52,468 nucleotides of DNA from Gammaproteobacteria bacterium (GCA_028870845.1 JAGWOR010000015.1:1-52468), one strand, 5' to 3'. Shown: positions 17,441 through 26,714, numbered from the stretch's first letter. Translations and numbers: made by a program. Notes: generated by a model from the letters alone, not told the origin.

Positions 17441-18804
17441 GGTGACTCCGTGATATCCGTCGGCGCATTCAAACCGCCGACTGCGTGCCCTAAGGCCGCT
17501 TGTGCCGTGAACCAGTTGAGCCTGGACTGTACCTGCTGGGCGCGGGCGCTGGCCAAGGTGGATTGGGCGGCCAGCAATGTCAGGATTGGATCCAGGCCGA
17601 TGTGATAGCGCGCCATGGCCACATCCAGCGCCTGCTGCGCACTCTTCATTTGCGCATCCGTGGTGGCCAGACTTACTTTTGCGGTGTACAGGTTCTGGTA
17701 TGCCTGCCAGACTTCCAGCTCCACCGATTGCACCAGCTCGGCCGTGGTCTGCTGGGAGATATCCACTGCGGCACGTGCCTGCCGGCTGGCGGCTTGATCG
17801 CCGAAGCCGGCGAACAGGGGAATGCTAAGGGTGAGTCCGGCCGAATAGTTATCCGCTGCCTGGCTTACGCCGCCGCTCACCGTGCGGGTCTGTCCGGCGG
17901 AGGCATCCAGCGTGAGGCTCGGTAAGCCGGTTCCCTGGGTAGCCTCGAGTGTGGCAATGGCCTTTTGTTCGCTGGCTTTAGAGGCGAGAAGTTCCGGACG
18001 TGCGGCACGCGCTTGCGCGAGCAGGGTCGAGATGTTGGCGGACGGCATTTGCGCATTGATTTTCTGGTTCCAGGGCGCCAGTTCCAGGCGGGTATCGGCG
18101 CTGAAACCCACCGCCACCGCCAGCCCGCCCCGGGCCACCGCCAGCTGTCCCTGACTCTGCTGCAGGCTGAGTTGTGCGCCCGCCAGCGCGGCTTCTGCCA
18201 GATACACGTCACCCACCGTGGCCAAACCTGCTTTCTGATTTTGCCGGGCGGCATCCAGGCTGGTTTCCGAATCCTTAACGCTCTCTTCATCGGCCTGTAC
18301 CAGAGACTGCAGTCCCAGCACCTGGTAATAGTCCTGTTCCACCGACAGGATCACGTCCTGGATGGTCTGGCTGTTGGAAAGCTCTGCCGCCGTAAGGGCG
18401 AACTTGGCCGCGTCCAGGTTGCCGGATCGGCTACCAAAATCCCACAGCAGATAACTCAAGCTGATGCTGGGCGAATAGCGTGTCTGGGCGTTGTTGGAGG
18501 CGCCGCTGAAATTTACCGTGCGGCTGCGGGTGATGTTGTAATTCGCGGTGATCAACGGCCAGTAGCCGGCGCGCGCCAGTTCCACGCCCGCCTGACTGGA
18601 GCGGATCTCCGCCCAGGCCAGTTGTGTCTGCGGGTTGTTGCTTAGCGTCAGATCGGTGAGTTGCATCAGGGTGTAAGCGTGATCCGTCTGCGGTGTCGAC
18701 GGTTCTCCGGAGTTTGCCAGGACCGGCGCATTACCCAGCAGCACACACAGCAGGGTGGCCAGGAAGCAGCGGGCGAAAGTGTTGAACGAAAACATGCAAG
18801 TCAC
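17437..18804 (-). CDS. Outer-membrane efflux protein (TolC/OMF family)
   Basis: The outer-membrane channel of the RND operon, 455 residues with the start used here. The open frame runs upstream to 18912, but a GTG at 18804 has AAGGA six bases before it and leads quickly into a signal peptide (FARCFLATLLCVLLGNAPVLA); the ATG at 18795 is the alternative. Two OEP repeats with coiled-coil-forming Ala/Gln/Leu stretches follow. It is the first gene of OMF-MFP-RND and is divergent from the OmpR-type regulator at 19035. Confidence 0.92.
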   Translation of the reverse strand: MTCMFSFNTFARCFLATLLCVLLGNAPVLANSGEPSTPQTDHAYTLMQLTDLTLSNNPQTQLAWAEIRSSQAGVELARAGYWPLITANYNITRSRTVNFSGASNNAQTRYSPSISLSYLLWDFGSRSGNLDAAKFALTAAELSNSQTIQDVILSVEQDYYQVLGLQSLVQADEESVKDSETSLDAARQNQKAGLATVGDVYLAEAALAGAQLSLQQSQGQLAVARGGLAVAVGFSADTRLELAPWNQKINAQMPSANISTLLAQARAARPELLASKASEQKAIATLEATQGTGLPSLTLDASAGQTRTVSGGVSQAADNYSAGLTLSIPLFAGFGDQAASRQARAAVDISQQTTAELVQSVELEVWQAYQNLYTAKVSLATTDAQMKSAQQALDVAMARYHIGLDPILTLLAAQSTLASARAQQVQSRLNWFTAQAALGHAVGGLNAPTDITESP

Positions 18805-18919
18805 CGGCAATCCTTCAAACTCGATGCTGGAGATGTATTGACCGGGACAACAGGAGCGGACGCGTGTGAAACTGCGAATGCACCAACCGGCGTTGGTTAT
18901 TTTCCCATTCACGGCGCAG

Positions 18920-18962
18920 TTGCAACCGGTCTGTTACACTTTGATACACATCAGCGTATCAA
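18920..18962. promoter_or_regulatory. Promoter-like elements and inverted repeat between efflux operon and two-component genes
   Basis: A perfect 7-bp inverted repeat, TTGATAC at 18941-18947 and GTATCAA at 18956-18962 with an 8-nt spacer, lies in the 230-bp divergent region. On the plus strand TTGCAA (18920-18925) and GATACA (18943-18948) are 17 bp apart and could be a promoter for the regulator gene, overlapping the left arm. A regulator bound here could control both directions. Which protein binds is unknown; OmpR-type regulators usually prefer direct repeats. Confidence 0.45.
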
Positions 18963-19034
18963 CGAACATTCCGCGGCTCTGTTGAGGGATAAAATTCCGA
19001 AACGGCTGATTACCTAAAAAGGTCTGAATGGGGC

Positions 19035-19760
19035 ATGACTGCTGCGGATCACATTCTGGTAGTGGATGACGACACGGAAATCCGGGCGTTGCTGAAGGAG
19101 TATCTGTCACGCCAGGGGTTTCGCGTCACCGCAGTGGCGGACGGACCTTCCATGGAACAGGTCATGGAAGATCAGCGCTTCGATCTGGTGGTGCTGGACG
19201 TGATGCTGCCGGGCGAAGACGGCATCAGCCTGTGCCGAAAACTGCGCGGCCGTTCGACCATTCCGGTCATCATGCTGACCGCACGTGGCGACGAGCAGGA
19301 CCGCATCGCCGGACTCGAGACCGGTGCCGACGATTACCTGCCGAAACCATTCAATCCGCACGAGTTGTCGGCGCGCATCAACAGCGTGCTGCGACGCGCG
19401 CGCAGTCTTCCGCAGGATCTTTTCCCGGAAGATGTGCAGGCCTACCGGTTCGGAAACTGGCGGCTGCAGACTGCAACCCGACAGTTGCAGAATGCCGAAG
19501 GCACAGTGGTGCCATTATCGGGCGCGGAATACCGGCTGTTGTGCATCTTCATGCGCTATCCGAATAGCGTACTTTCACGCGAGCGCCTCATGGAGCTGTT
19601 GCGCGGCCGTGACCGCAATATCCCTTTCGACCGCAGCATGGATGTGCAGGTCAGCCGCCTGCGCCAGCGGCTGCGGGACGATGGGCGCAATGCGGGCATC
19701 ATCCGTGCGGTGCGCGGCGAAGGCTATGTGTTCTCACTACCGGTGCAGGTGGAAAAATAG
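19035..19760 (+). CDS. OmpR-family response regulator
   Basis: A 241-residue response regulator. The receiver domain has the acidic pocket D11-D13, the phosphoacceptor Asp55 (VVLDVMLPGEDG) and Lys104 (YLPKPF). The C-terminal winged helix (about 140-238) is of the OmpR/PhoB type, ending in VRGEGYVFSLP. The kinase gene follows with no gap. The divergent RND operon is the obvious candidate target, as in many regulator-efflux pairs, but this is inferred from position. Confidence 0.94.
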   Translation: MTAADHILVVDDDTEIRALLKEYLSRQGFRVTAVADGPSMEQVMEDQRFDLVVLDVMLPGEDGISLCRKLRGRSTIPVIMLTARGDEQDRIAGLETGADDYLPKPFNPHELSARINSVLRRARSLPQDLFPEDVQAYRFGNWRLQTATRQLQNAEGTVVPLSGAEYRLLCIFMRYPNSVLSRERLMELLRGRDRNIPFDRSMDVQVSRLRQRLRDDGRNAGIIRAVRGEGYVFSLPVQVEK

Positions 19761-21134
19761 ATGCAGCTGATCCCGCATTCATTGTTTGGCCGCCTGGTGC
19801 TGGTTCTGCTGGCGGGATTGGTGGTAGCGCAGTTTTTGAGCACCACCATCAGTCTGTCGGAACGCGACCGGGCGCTGTTCTCATTCAGCGATGAACAATG
19901 GGCGCAGCGGGATGCCGCGGCAGTTGAACTTCTGAACTCTGTAACCCCTGAAGAGCAGCAACGCATCGCCTCGATACTCACCACGCCGCGCCTGTTCGTC
20001 AGCGTCAGCTCCGACACGCCGGTAGCCGGCAAGGCGGACGAACAGGCCGCAGATTTCCAGAAGTTGCTGCAGAAACTTCTCGGTCCCGAGCGCCAGGTGC
20101 GCGTGGTGGTGGCGCAAATCACCCCGGCCCAGGTGGCTCAGGCCCGGGCGGTGCAGCCGGGAAGCGGACCCGTGGATGTGCCGCGCCAGCACAGCATCAC
20201 GGAGGTGCGTCTCGACAACGGTCAGTGGGTAAGCTTTGACCATCCACGCCCCTGGCATGTGAGCGACCGGCCCTGGCGATTGCTGCTGAGCCTCGCGGTC
20301 CTGCTGGTTTCCGTGATTCTGCTGTCGCTGCTGGCAGTACGCTGGGTTACCCGCCCATTGACGACGCTGTCCATTGCGGCCAGCGAGCTGGGAAGAGACC
20401 TGCGGCGTGCTCCCATGCCGGAAACCGGACCCACCGAAGTACGCGGCGCAGCGCGCGCCTTCAACGACATGCAAACCCGGCTGGTGAACTACATCGAAGA
20501 TCGCACCCGCCTGTTGACCGCCATTTCCCACGACCTGAAGACGCCGATTACACGCATGCGCCTGCGGGCAGAAATGCTGGAAGATGAATCCCTGAAAGAA
20601 AAAATAGTGCGCGACCTGCAGGAAATGGAAAACATGACCAATGCCACGCTGGATTTTCTGCGTGGATTGGAGGTCAGCGAAGCACCGCAATCCGTCGACC
20701 TGATGGCGCTGCTGGAGAGCCTGCAGCAAGACGCGGTGGAAACCGGCCGGAATGTGAGCCTGCAGGGAAGCATCAGCAAAGAATATAACGGCAGGCCCCT
20801 GGCCCTGCGGCGCTGTCTTGATAACCTGGTGAATAACGCGGTGCGCTATGGTAAACGCGCCATGATCAGTGTCGAAGACGATGGCAACGCAGTGATCATC
20901 CGTGTGCGGGATGCCGGAATCGGCATACCGGAAAGCATGCTGGAAAAAGTCTTCGAACCCTACTATCGTCTGGAGGAAGCCCGCAGCCAGGCGGGCGGCG
21001 GCACCGGTCTAGGACTGGGAATTGCCCGCAACATCGCCACTCTGCATGGTGGCACGCTGGTGCTGCGCAACCATCCGGAGGGCGGTTTGGAAGTTGTGCT
21101 TACCTTGCCGCGCCGCCATGACTTCCGGAGCTGA
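19761..21134 (+). CDS. EnvZ-type sensor histidine kinase
   Basis: A 457-residue membrane kinase: TM1 at about residues 10-30, a periplasmic sensor domain of about 140 residues, TM2 at about 172-194, HAMP at 195-245, and a dimerisation domain with the phosphoacceptor His257 in ISHDLKTPITRMRLRAE. The ATPase domain shows the N box (LDNLVNNAVRYG), DAGIGIPE and GGGTGLGLGIA. It begins at the base after the regulator stop. The signal is unknown; partnership with the RND operon would fit drug or envelope stress sensing. Confidence 0.94.
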   Translation: MQLIPHSLFGRLVLVLLAGLVVAQFLSTTISLSERDRALFSFSDEQWAQRDAAAVELLNSVTPEEQQRIASILTTPRLFVSVSSDTPVAGKADEQAADFQKLLQKLLGPERQVRVVVAQITPAQVAQARAVQPGSGPVDVPRQHSITEVRLDNGQWVSFDHPRPWHVSDRPWRLLLSLAVLLVSVILLSLLAVRWVTRPLTTLSIAASELGRDLRRAPMPETGPTEVRGAARAFNDMQTRLVNYIEDRTRLLTAISHDLKTPITRMRLRAEMLEDESLKEKIVRDLQEMENMTNATLDFLRGLEVSEAPQSVDLMALLESLQQDAVETGRNVSLQGSISKEYNGRPLALRRCLDNLVNNAVRYGKRAMISVEDDGNAVIIRVRDAGIGIPESMLEKVFEPYYRLEEARSQAGGGTGLGLGIARNIATLHGGTLVLRNHPEGGLEVVLTLPRRHDFRS

Positions 21135-21179
21135 GGGTTTCAATGCCGGGCCCAGAGCCTGACCTGGCCTCAAACCGGT

Positions 21180-22265
21180 TTAAGTCAGCAGACTTTCACC
21201 GCGGTCAGATGCGGCAAGCAGTTCATCCAGTTTTGCAGTCACGTCCGCCACGCCGATTAAATCCATGGCCGCCGGGTCCCGTACCCGGGTGCCCCAGCGG
21301 GCCGTGGCCGCATCCAGATGATTGAACTGGCGCATGGCTTCAGGATAGCGGTTCACGCACCAACGGCGGCTGAGATAGGGCGCGGCTCGCTCGGGGTTGG
21401 TGCTAGCATACAGACCGATCACCGGCGTGCCCACCGCCGTTGCCATGTGCGCGGGCCCGGAATCCGGTGAGATCAATACCCTGGCGCGTTGCAGCAGCGC
21501 CAGCAGCTGCTTGAGATCGGTCTGGCCGATGAGATTGATAGCGCGTTGACGCATGGCAGCCTGGATGCGTTCGCCGACTTCGCGCTCCACCGCGCTCGGC
21601 CCGCCGCTGAGCAGCACCCTGAGGCCATGTTTTTCCACGGCGTAATCCGCCAGTTCCGCGTAGCGTTCGGCGCGCCAGTTGCGGAAGTTGCGGAAGCGCG
21701 CGTTGGCGCAGGGGCTGATGATGAGCGCGGTATCGCCTTCGGGGATTTGTTCGCGGGCGTATGCGCGGGAATTTTCCGGAACCGGAATGTCCCAACGCAG
21801 CACGCGTTCAGATACGCCGCAGGCCTCGGCGAAGCCAAACAGGCTGTCCATAACATGCTGGCGGGGCTTGAAGTCGATACGCCGGTTGGTGAACAGCCAT
21901 TGCCAGTCATGAGCGCGCTGGCGATCGAAACCAAGTTTGATTGGTGAGCGTACGGCATATGTGCTCGCCAGGCTGGCACGCAGTGACATCTGCATGTGCA
22001 GCAACAGATCAAAGCGGCGGCCACGCAGCGTCTTGCGCAGCGTGCGGTATGCAGCCAGACCTTTGGCTTTATCGAAAATGATAAACTCAATGCCCGGTAT
22101 ATCCGCCACCAGGCTTGCTTCCAGCCTGCCGATGATCCAGGTGAAGTGCGTCCCCGGCCAGGCCGCCTGCAGACTGCGCACCACCGGCAAGGTATGGCAG
22201 ACATCGCCCACGGCGGAAAGGCGCAGGATGCAGACACGGGCAGGCGGTTTAATCATTTGGGGCAT
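21180..22265 (-). CDS. Glycosyltransferase family 9 (LPS heptosyltransferase-like)
   Basis: A 361-residue GT9 enzyme of the WaaC/WaaF/RfaQ type that adds heptose to the LPS inner core from ADP-heptose. The start (RVCILRLSAVGDVCHTLPVV) and the C-terminal donor site (LLALLQRARVLISPDSGPAH, then GTPVIGLYASTNPERAAPY) are characteristic. The clustered hldE, waaA and kdkA support an LPS role. The WCVNRYPEA tail differs from typical WaaC or WaaF, so the exact position of transfer is unsure. Start is ATG at 22265, with an alternative at 22256. It is divergent from kdkA with five bases between starts. Confidence 0.9.
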   Translation of the reverse strand: MPQMIKPPARVCILRLSAVGDVCHTLPVVRSLQAAWPGTHFTWIIGRLEASLVADIPGIEFIIFDKAKGLAAYRTLRKTLRGRRFDLLLHMQMSLRASLASTYAVRSPIKLGFDRQRAHDWQWLFTNRRIDFKPRQHVMDSLFGFAEACGVSERVLRWDIPVPENSRAYAREQIPEGDTALIISPCANARFRNFRNWRAERYAELADYAVEKHGLRVLLSGGPSAVEREVGERIQAAMRQRAINLIGQTDLKQLLALLQRARVLISPDSGPAHMATAVGTPVIGLYASTNPERAAPYLSRRWCVNRYPEAMRQFNHLDAATARWGTRVRDPAAMDLIGVADVTAKLDELLAASDRGESLLT

Positions 22266-22270
22266 GGCGG

Positions 22271-22981
22271 ATGGCTGAACGCACAGTCACCACAAAACGT
22301 GGATTCATCCTATACGATGATGCGCTCACAAGCCACGCAGGCGGCGAATTGTTCTCGGCGCGTCACTGGGCAAAGCGGTCGTCATTGCGCGGCGCAGTTG
22401 GCGGTCGCGGGAATACCTGGATACTGGGAAATACCGATGATGGCTGGGTATTGCGCCATTACCGGCGCGGCGGCCTGGTGCGGCATTTCACCCGGGACTT
22501 TTACCTGTGGCACGGGCTGGAAAACACCCGGCCCTGGCGCGAATGGCGGCTGCTCGCATACTTATATATGCAGAAGCTGCCGGTGCCGCAACCGGTTGCC
22601 GCCCAGGTGATTCGCCACGGCCTGGTCTATCGCGGCGACCTGATCACCCGGCTGATCCCGGAAACTCAATCACTGGCGGCGCGTCTGGCGGAAGGCAATA
22701 TCGGACGTCTGCCATGGATAGCCATCGGCGCCTGTATCCGTCGCTTCCACGCGGCCGGAGTATTTCATGCCGACTTGAACGCCCATAACATCCTGATCGG
22801 CAATCAGGAGCACATTTACCTGGTGGATTTTGACCGGGGCGAACGGCGTGCGCCGGCACGGCGCTGGCAGCAGGAAAATCTCAGACGTTTGTTGCGCTCG
22901 CTGCGCAAACTGGCGATCCCCAGCGTGGTCGAAAGGCGCGTGTGGCCGGAATTGCTCACGGGTTATAACCGCGCTGCCTGA
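22271..22981 (+). CDS. kdkA: 3-deoxy-D-manno-octulosonic acid kinase
   Basis: KdkA phosphorylates O-4 of the Kdo residue on lipid A, using a protein-kinase-like fold. The 236-residue protein has the catalytic loop HADLNAHNIL (H166, D168, N173) and the metal-binding DFDRG (D186). In known organisms KdkA occurs where a single Kdo is attached by a monofunctional WaaA; a WaaA gene lies at 25420. The ATG is preceded by GGGG seven bases upstream. It converges on the lpxL-like gene with one base between stops. Confidence 0.92.
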   Translation: MAERTVTTKRGFILYDDALTSHAGGELFSARHWAKRSSLRGAVGGRGNTWILGNTDDGWVLRHYRRGGLVRHFTRDFYLWHGLENTRPWREWRLLAYLYMQKLPVPQPVAAQVIRHGLVYRGDLITRLIPETQSLAARLAEGNIGRLPWIAIGACIRRFHAAGVFHADLNAHNILIGNQEHIYLVDFDRGERRAPARRWQQENLRRLLRSLRKLAIPSVVERRVWPELLTGYNRAA

Positions 22982-22982
22982 T

Positions 22983-23870
22983 TCAGTCGCGTGGTACCTG
23001 TTTGAAGCGGTCGTGGCTCCAAAGATATTGTTCCGGTGCGCGGCGTATGAATTCTTCCAGCAACTTGTTGATGCGTGTTGCATCCCGCAGCGGATCATCG
23101 GAAGGAAAATTTTCCAGGGCCGGGAAAATCTGCAGGCTGTATCCACGGCTACCGGGCAAGCGTATGCCGAAGAACGGCACCACAGCCGCCTCGCTGGAGC
23201 GCGCCACCCGGGACAGTGCCGGACTGGTGGGCGCCGGTACGCCGAAGAACGGCACCATAATGCTGCCTTTGCCGCGATAGCCCTGATCGATGGCATACCA
23301 TACTGGCTTGCCCTGTTTCAGGCTCTTAAACAACTGGCGAACGTCATTGCGCGGGATCGCCTGATCGAACAGGCGCACGCGATTACGGCGCATGACTTCT
23401 TCGATGACCGGATTAGGGATGGGCCGGTACATCAAGTGCAGGTCGGTATACAGGCCGAGGATGCGCCCCACCATTTCCAGCTGGGTGAAATGTCCCGCCA
23501 GCAGCAGCACACCATGGCCGTGTGCGCGCGCCGCCTGCAGATGTTCCATGCCGCTGACTTCGCAGATCAGCCGGCGCAAGCGCTTCTCGCTCATCCACCA
23601 GCACATGCCGAATTCGATGACGCCCATCCCCAGGGAGTAAAAATGCTTTCTGGCGATGTGCAGGCGCTGCGCTTCGGTCATTTCCGGAAAGCAGGCGCGC
23701 AAATTAAGCAGTGTGATCCGCCAGCGGCGTTTGGCCAACAACTTCATTAGCCAGCCCAGGACGTGTCCAAAGCACAGCTGCACCCGGTATGGGCACCATA
23801 CGGCAAGGCGGATGAAGCCGAACAGCAGCCAGGTGGGCCAATAGCGGGGTTGCAGCAACTGGTAGCGCAT
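22983..23870 (-). CDS. lpxL: Lipid A late acyltransferase (LpxL/HtrB family)
   Basis: An inner-membrane acyltransferase that adds a secondary acyl chain to Kdo-lipid A. The 295-residue protein has a hydrophobic N-terminus (about 11-28) and the catalytic HX4E motif, H127-F-T-Q-L-E132, followed by the YRPIPNP and RRNR segments typical of the family. LpxL and LpxM are hard to separate by eye; LpxL/HtrB is the more likely call for a single copy. It is divergent from hldE. Confidence 0.9.
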   Translation of the reverse strand: MRYQLLQPRYWPTWLLFGFIRLAVWCPYRVQLCFGHVLGWLMKLLAKRRWRITLLNLRACFPEMTEAQRLHIARKHFYSLGMGVIEFGMCWWMSEKRLRRLICEVSGMEHLQAARAHGHGVLLLAGHFTQLEMVGRILGLYTDLHLMYRPIPNPVIEEVMRRNRVRLFDQAIPRNDVRQLFKSLKQGKPVWYAIDQGYRGKGSIMVPFFGVPAPTSPALSRVARSSEAAVVPFFGIRLPGSRGYSLQIFPALENFPSDDPLRDATRINKLLEEFIRRAPEQYLWSHDRFKQVPRD

Positions 23871-23953
23871 GCGTTGATAAGGCTTTGGGATAGGGCTTTC
23901 AGTTTACGGTTGGCATGACTGCCTGGACAACTGCCTGGATGCGTTCGGCCCCG

Positions 23954-23962
23954 TGTTATGAT
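23954..23962 (+). promoter_or_regulatory. Extended -10 promoter element for hldE
   Basis: TGTTATGAT is an extended -10 (TGn plus TATGAT at 23957-23962), 33 bases before the hldE ATG. No good -35 hexamer lies at the usual distance, which an extended -10 can tolerate. This supports the internal start at 23996. Confidence 0.45.
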
Positions 23963-23995
23963 GCGGCGCGTCTTCCGTGGCCTGCCGGGGTCTGC

Positions 23996-25414
23996 ATGCA
24001 CATCCGCATACCGAGTTTTGAAGGCGTACGCGTGCTGGTGGCGGGGGATGTGATGCTGGACCGATACTGGTTCGGCGCCACCAGCCGCATATCCCCAGAA
24101 GCGCCGGTACCGGTGGTGCACGTGCAGTCCACCGAAGAGCGGCCCGGTGGGGCCGGCAATGTGGCGGTGAATCTCGCCAGCCTGGGTGTGCGTTGTACGG
24201 TGCTCGGTATCACCGGGGATGACGCCGTTGCCGACAGCCTGGCTGCCAACATGCAGAAACGCGGTGTTGAATGCCGCTTCACCCGGATCAGGAACGCTTC
24301 CACCACGACCAAATTGCGGGTGTTGTCGCGTCACCAGCAGCTGATCCGCCTGGATTTCGAGGCGGGTTTCGGCGGCCAGGCGGGCACACCGCTGCTGCAG
24401 GACTTCAAAACAGCACTGGCGGACACCGATGCTGTCATTCTTTCGGATTACGGTAAAGGCAGCCTCAACGGCGTGCAGGCGCTGATCGCGGCCGCGCGCG
24501 ATGCCGGCAAGACGGTTCTGGTGGACCCGAAGGGCCGGGATTTCAGCAAGTACCGGCACGCCAGCGCCATTACCCCCAACTTGGCGGAACTGGAAGCGGT
24601 GGTGGGTGAGTGCCCGGATCAGGATGCCATTGTCAGCAAGGGCGAAAAGTTGCGCGCCGAGCTTGGCCTGCAGGCGTTGCTGGTGACGCGTGGCGAGCAT
24701 GGCATGACTCTGTTGGAATCGGGCAAACCACCCGTGCACCTGCCCACCCAGGCACAGGAAGTATCGGATGTGACCGGCGCCGGCGACACCGTGATTGCGC
24801 TGCTGGCAGCGGGACTGGGCGCCAAACTGGATTTTCCCGAGGCTGCTGCGCTCGCCAATTTTGCCGCCGGCCTGGTGGTGGCAAAACTCGGAGCAGCCTC
24901 GGTAACACCGCCGGAATTGCGTCTCGCAGCCCACAGCCGCAACGGCGATGGCGTGCTGGACGAGGCTGCCGTGATGGATGCCATTGCGCACGCGCGCAGC
25001 CAGGGTGAGCGCATCGTCATGACCAACGGTGTGTTCGACATCCTGCACGCCGGACACGTGGCCTATCTCACCGAAGCCCGCCGTCTGGGCGACCGGCTGA
25101 TCGTGGCGGTGAATGATGATGCTTCCGTGCGGCGGCTCAAGGGCGAGAACCGCCCGATCAACCCGTTACGGAACCGCATGCAGGTTCTGGCGGCGCTGGC
25201 GTGCGTCGACTGGGTGGTGCCGTTTTCAGAAGACACACCCGAGCGGCTGATCTGCAAGCTGTTGCCGGATATTCTGGTGAAAGGCGGCGATTACAAACCG
25301 CAACAGGTGGCCGGCTACCGCTGCGTCACCGCAAACGGCGGGCAGGTGCGCATTCTCCAGTTCCTGGACGGTGTTTCCACTACCGCCACCATTGAAAAAA
25401 TCCGCAAACACTGA
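23996..25414 (+). CDS. hldE: Bifunctional heptose-7-phosphate kinase / heptose-1-phosphate adenylyltransferase HldE
   Basis: HldE makes ADP-D-glycero-beta-D-manno-heptose for the LPS core through two steps: phosphorylation at O-1 and, after GmhB, adenylylation. The N-terminal PfkB-type kinase (residues 1 to about 315) has the DVTGAGDTVIALLAAGLG anion hole and base; the C-terminal nucleotidyltransferase starts at MTNGVFDILHAGHVAYLTEA with its HxGH motif. With the ATG at 23996 the protein is 472 residues, close to E. coli HldE (477); the longer upstream frame adds unrelated residues. Five bases separate it from waaA. Confidence 0.95.
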   Translation: MHIRIPSFEGVRVLVAGDVMLDRYWFGATSRISPEAPVPVVHVQSTEERPGGAGNVAVNLASLGVRCTVLGITGDDAVADSLAANMQKRGVECRFTRIRNASTTTKLRVLSRHQQLIRLDFEAGFGGQAGTPLLQDFKTALADTDAVILSDYGKGSLNGVQALIAAARDAGKTVLVDPKGRDFSKYRHASAITPNLAELEAVVGECPDQDAIVSKGEKLRAELGLQALLVTRGEHGMTLLESGKPPVHLPTQAQEVSDVTGAGDTVIALLAAGLGAKLDFPEAAALANFAAGLVVAKLGAASVTPPELRLAAHSRNGDGVLDEAAVMDAIAHARSQGERIVMTNGVFDILHAGHVAYLTEARRLGDRLIVAVNDDASVRRLKGENRPINPLRNRMQVLAALACVDWVVPFSEDTPERLICKLLPDILVKGGDYKPQQVAGYRCVTANGGQVRILQFLDGVSTTATIEKIRKH

Positions 25415-25419
25415 AGCGC

Positions 25420-26691
25420 ATGGCACGTTTCCTCTATTCGCTGGCCATGCTGTTATTGCTGCCATTCGCTTTTGCCTGGATGTTCTGGCGCACCTTACGG
25501 CAGACCGGCCATGTAGACCGCCTGGGCGAGCGCTTCGGAAGCTCACCCTACCTGCCACCCAATGAAATCATCTGGCTGCACGGTGCTTCGGTGGGGGAAA
25601 TCCGCGCCCTGTCGCCGCTGGTGAAAACCCTGCATCATGAATTTCCCAAGCAGCCGCTGCTGGTCACCAGTTTCAGCGGCAGCGGCCGCGCCCAGGCCCA
25701 GGCTCTGTTCGGCGGCCAGGCGCTGGTAGCCCAGATTCCCTACGACCTGCCGTTTTGCGTGAACCGCTGGCTGAAGTGCGTGAGCCCGGCGGTGGGCATC
25801 ATCCTGGAGACCGAGATCTGGCCGAATCTGTACGCTGCGTGCGCACGCCGCCGCATCCCGCTGCTGCTGGTGAGCGCACGCCTCTCAGAGCGCAGTCTCA
25901 GGCGTTTCCGGCGCATCCCGGGGTTGGTGCGTACTTCCCTGGCTCAGGCGACTGCGGTGGCCGCACAGACGCGCGCGGATGCCGAGGGTTTTCACCAGCT
26001 GGGGGCAGGCCAGGACCGCATATCGGTCATAGGCAACCTAAAGTTCGACGTGCAGCTACCGGATAAACTCAGGCAGGAAGGCCGCAGCCTGCGCACCCGC
26101 CTGTTCGGCAAGGCCACCGTGATCGTGGCTGGCAGCACCCGCGAAGGTGAGGAGCAACAAGTGCTGGAGGCCTTCCGCAAGCTGCTCACCCGGCACCCGG
26201 ACTGCGTGCTGCTGCTGGCGCCGCGCCATCCTGAGCGAGCCATTTCGGTTGCCGAACTGGTCAAGCAAAGCGGATTCGCCTGCCTGCGCCGCAGCACCGG
26301 CGAATCACTCCTCAAATCCGGTGAGGTGCTGTTGCTGGATTCACTGGGCGAACTCACACAGTTCTACGCGGCCGGGCATGTGGCTTTTGTGGGCGGCAGC
26401 CTGGTGCCGGTGGGTGGGCATAATCTGCTGGAACCGGCGGCCCTCGGCCTGCCGGTGCTTGCCGGCCCGCACCTGGATAACGTCAGCGACATCGCCGCTA
26501 TGCTCAAGGATGCCGGCGGACTGATCGTGGTGCCGGACGCAGAAAAGCTGGCAGAAGCATTCATCTGGCTGGTGGCCAATCCGGCGACCCGCCAGCACAT
26601 TGGCCAGGCCGCGGAGCACACCGTGACCGCCAACCGTGGCGCACTCGACAGGGCCATGAAACTGATCCGCCTGGTGCTGGCCCGGAAATGA
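25420..26691 (+). CDS. waaA: 3-deoxy-D-manno-octulosonic acid transferase WaaA (KdtA)
   Basis: WaaA transfers Kdo from CMP-Kdo to lipid IVA. The 423-residue GT30 enzyme has an N-terminal membrane anchor (about 3-22), the acceptor-site WLHGASVGEIRAL, and the donor-site FVGGSLVPVGGHNLLEPAAL. It is probably co-transcribed with hldE, five bases upstream. Presence of kdkA suggests it may add only one Kdo; that is inferred from known co-occurrence, not from residues. Confidence 0.95.
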   Translation: MARFLYSLAMLLLLPFAFAWMFWRTLRQTGHVDRLGERFGSSPYLPPNEIIWLHGASVGEIRALSPLVKTLHHEFPKQPLLVTSFSGSGRAQAQALFGGQALVAQIPYDLPFCVNRWLKCVSPAVGIILETEIWPNLYAACARRRIPLLLVSARLSERSLRRFRRIPGLVRTSLAQATAVAAQTRADAEGFHQLGAGQDRISVIGNLKFDVQLPDKLRQEGRSLRTRLFGKATVIVAGSTREGEEQQVLEAFRKLLTRHPDCVLLLAPRHPERAISVAELVKQSGFACLRRSTGESLLKSGEVLLLDSLGELTQFYAAGHVAFVGGSLVPVGGHNLLEPAALGLPVLAGPHLDNVSDIAAMLKDAGGLIVVPDAEKLAEAFIWLVANPATRQHIGQAAEHTVTANRGALDRAMKLIRLVLARK

Positions 26692-26692
26692 T

Positions 26693-26714
26693 GCACCCGG
26701 CGGGGGCCGGGTGC
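26693..26714. terminator. Strong hairpin between convergent waaA and tolC-like genes
   Basis: A perfect 8-bp GC-rich stem, GCACCCGG at 26693-26700 and CCGGGTGC at 26707-26714 with a 6-nt loop, sits just after the waaA stop in the gap between convergent genes. No T run follows on either strand, so it may act as a bidirectional barrier or an mRNA 3' end stabiliser and not a classic terminator. Confidence 0.5.

Noticed and set aside
21172-21181. AAACCGGTTT palindrome at the end of the GT9 gene
   Set aside because: Only ten bases and overlapping a stop codon; too short to support a terminator or operator.
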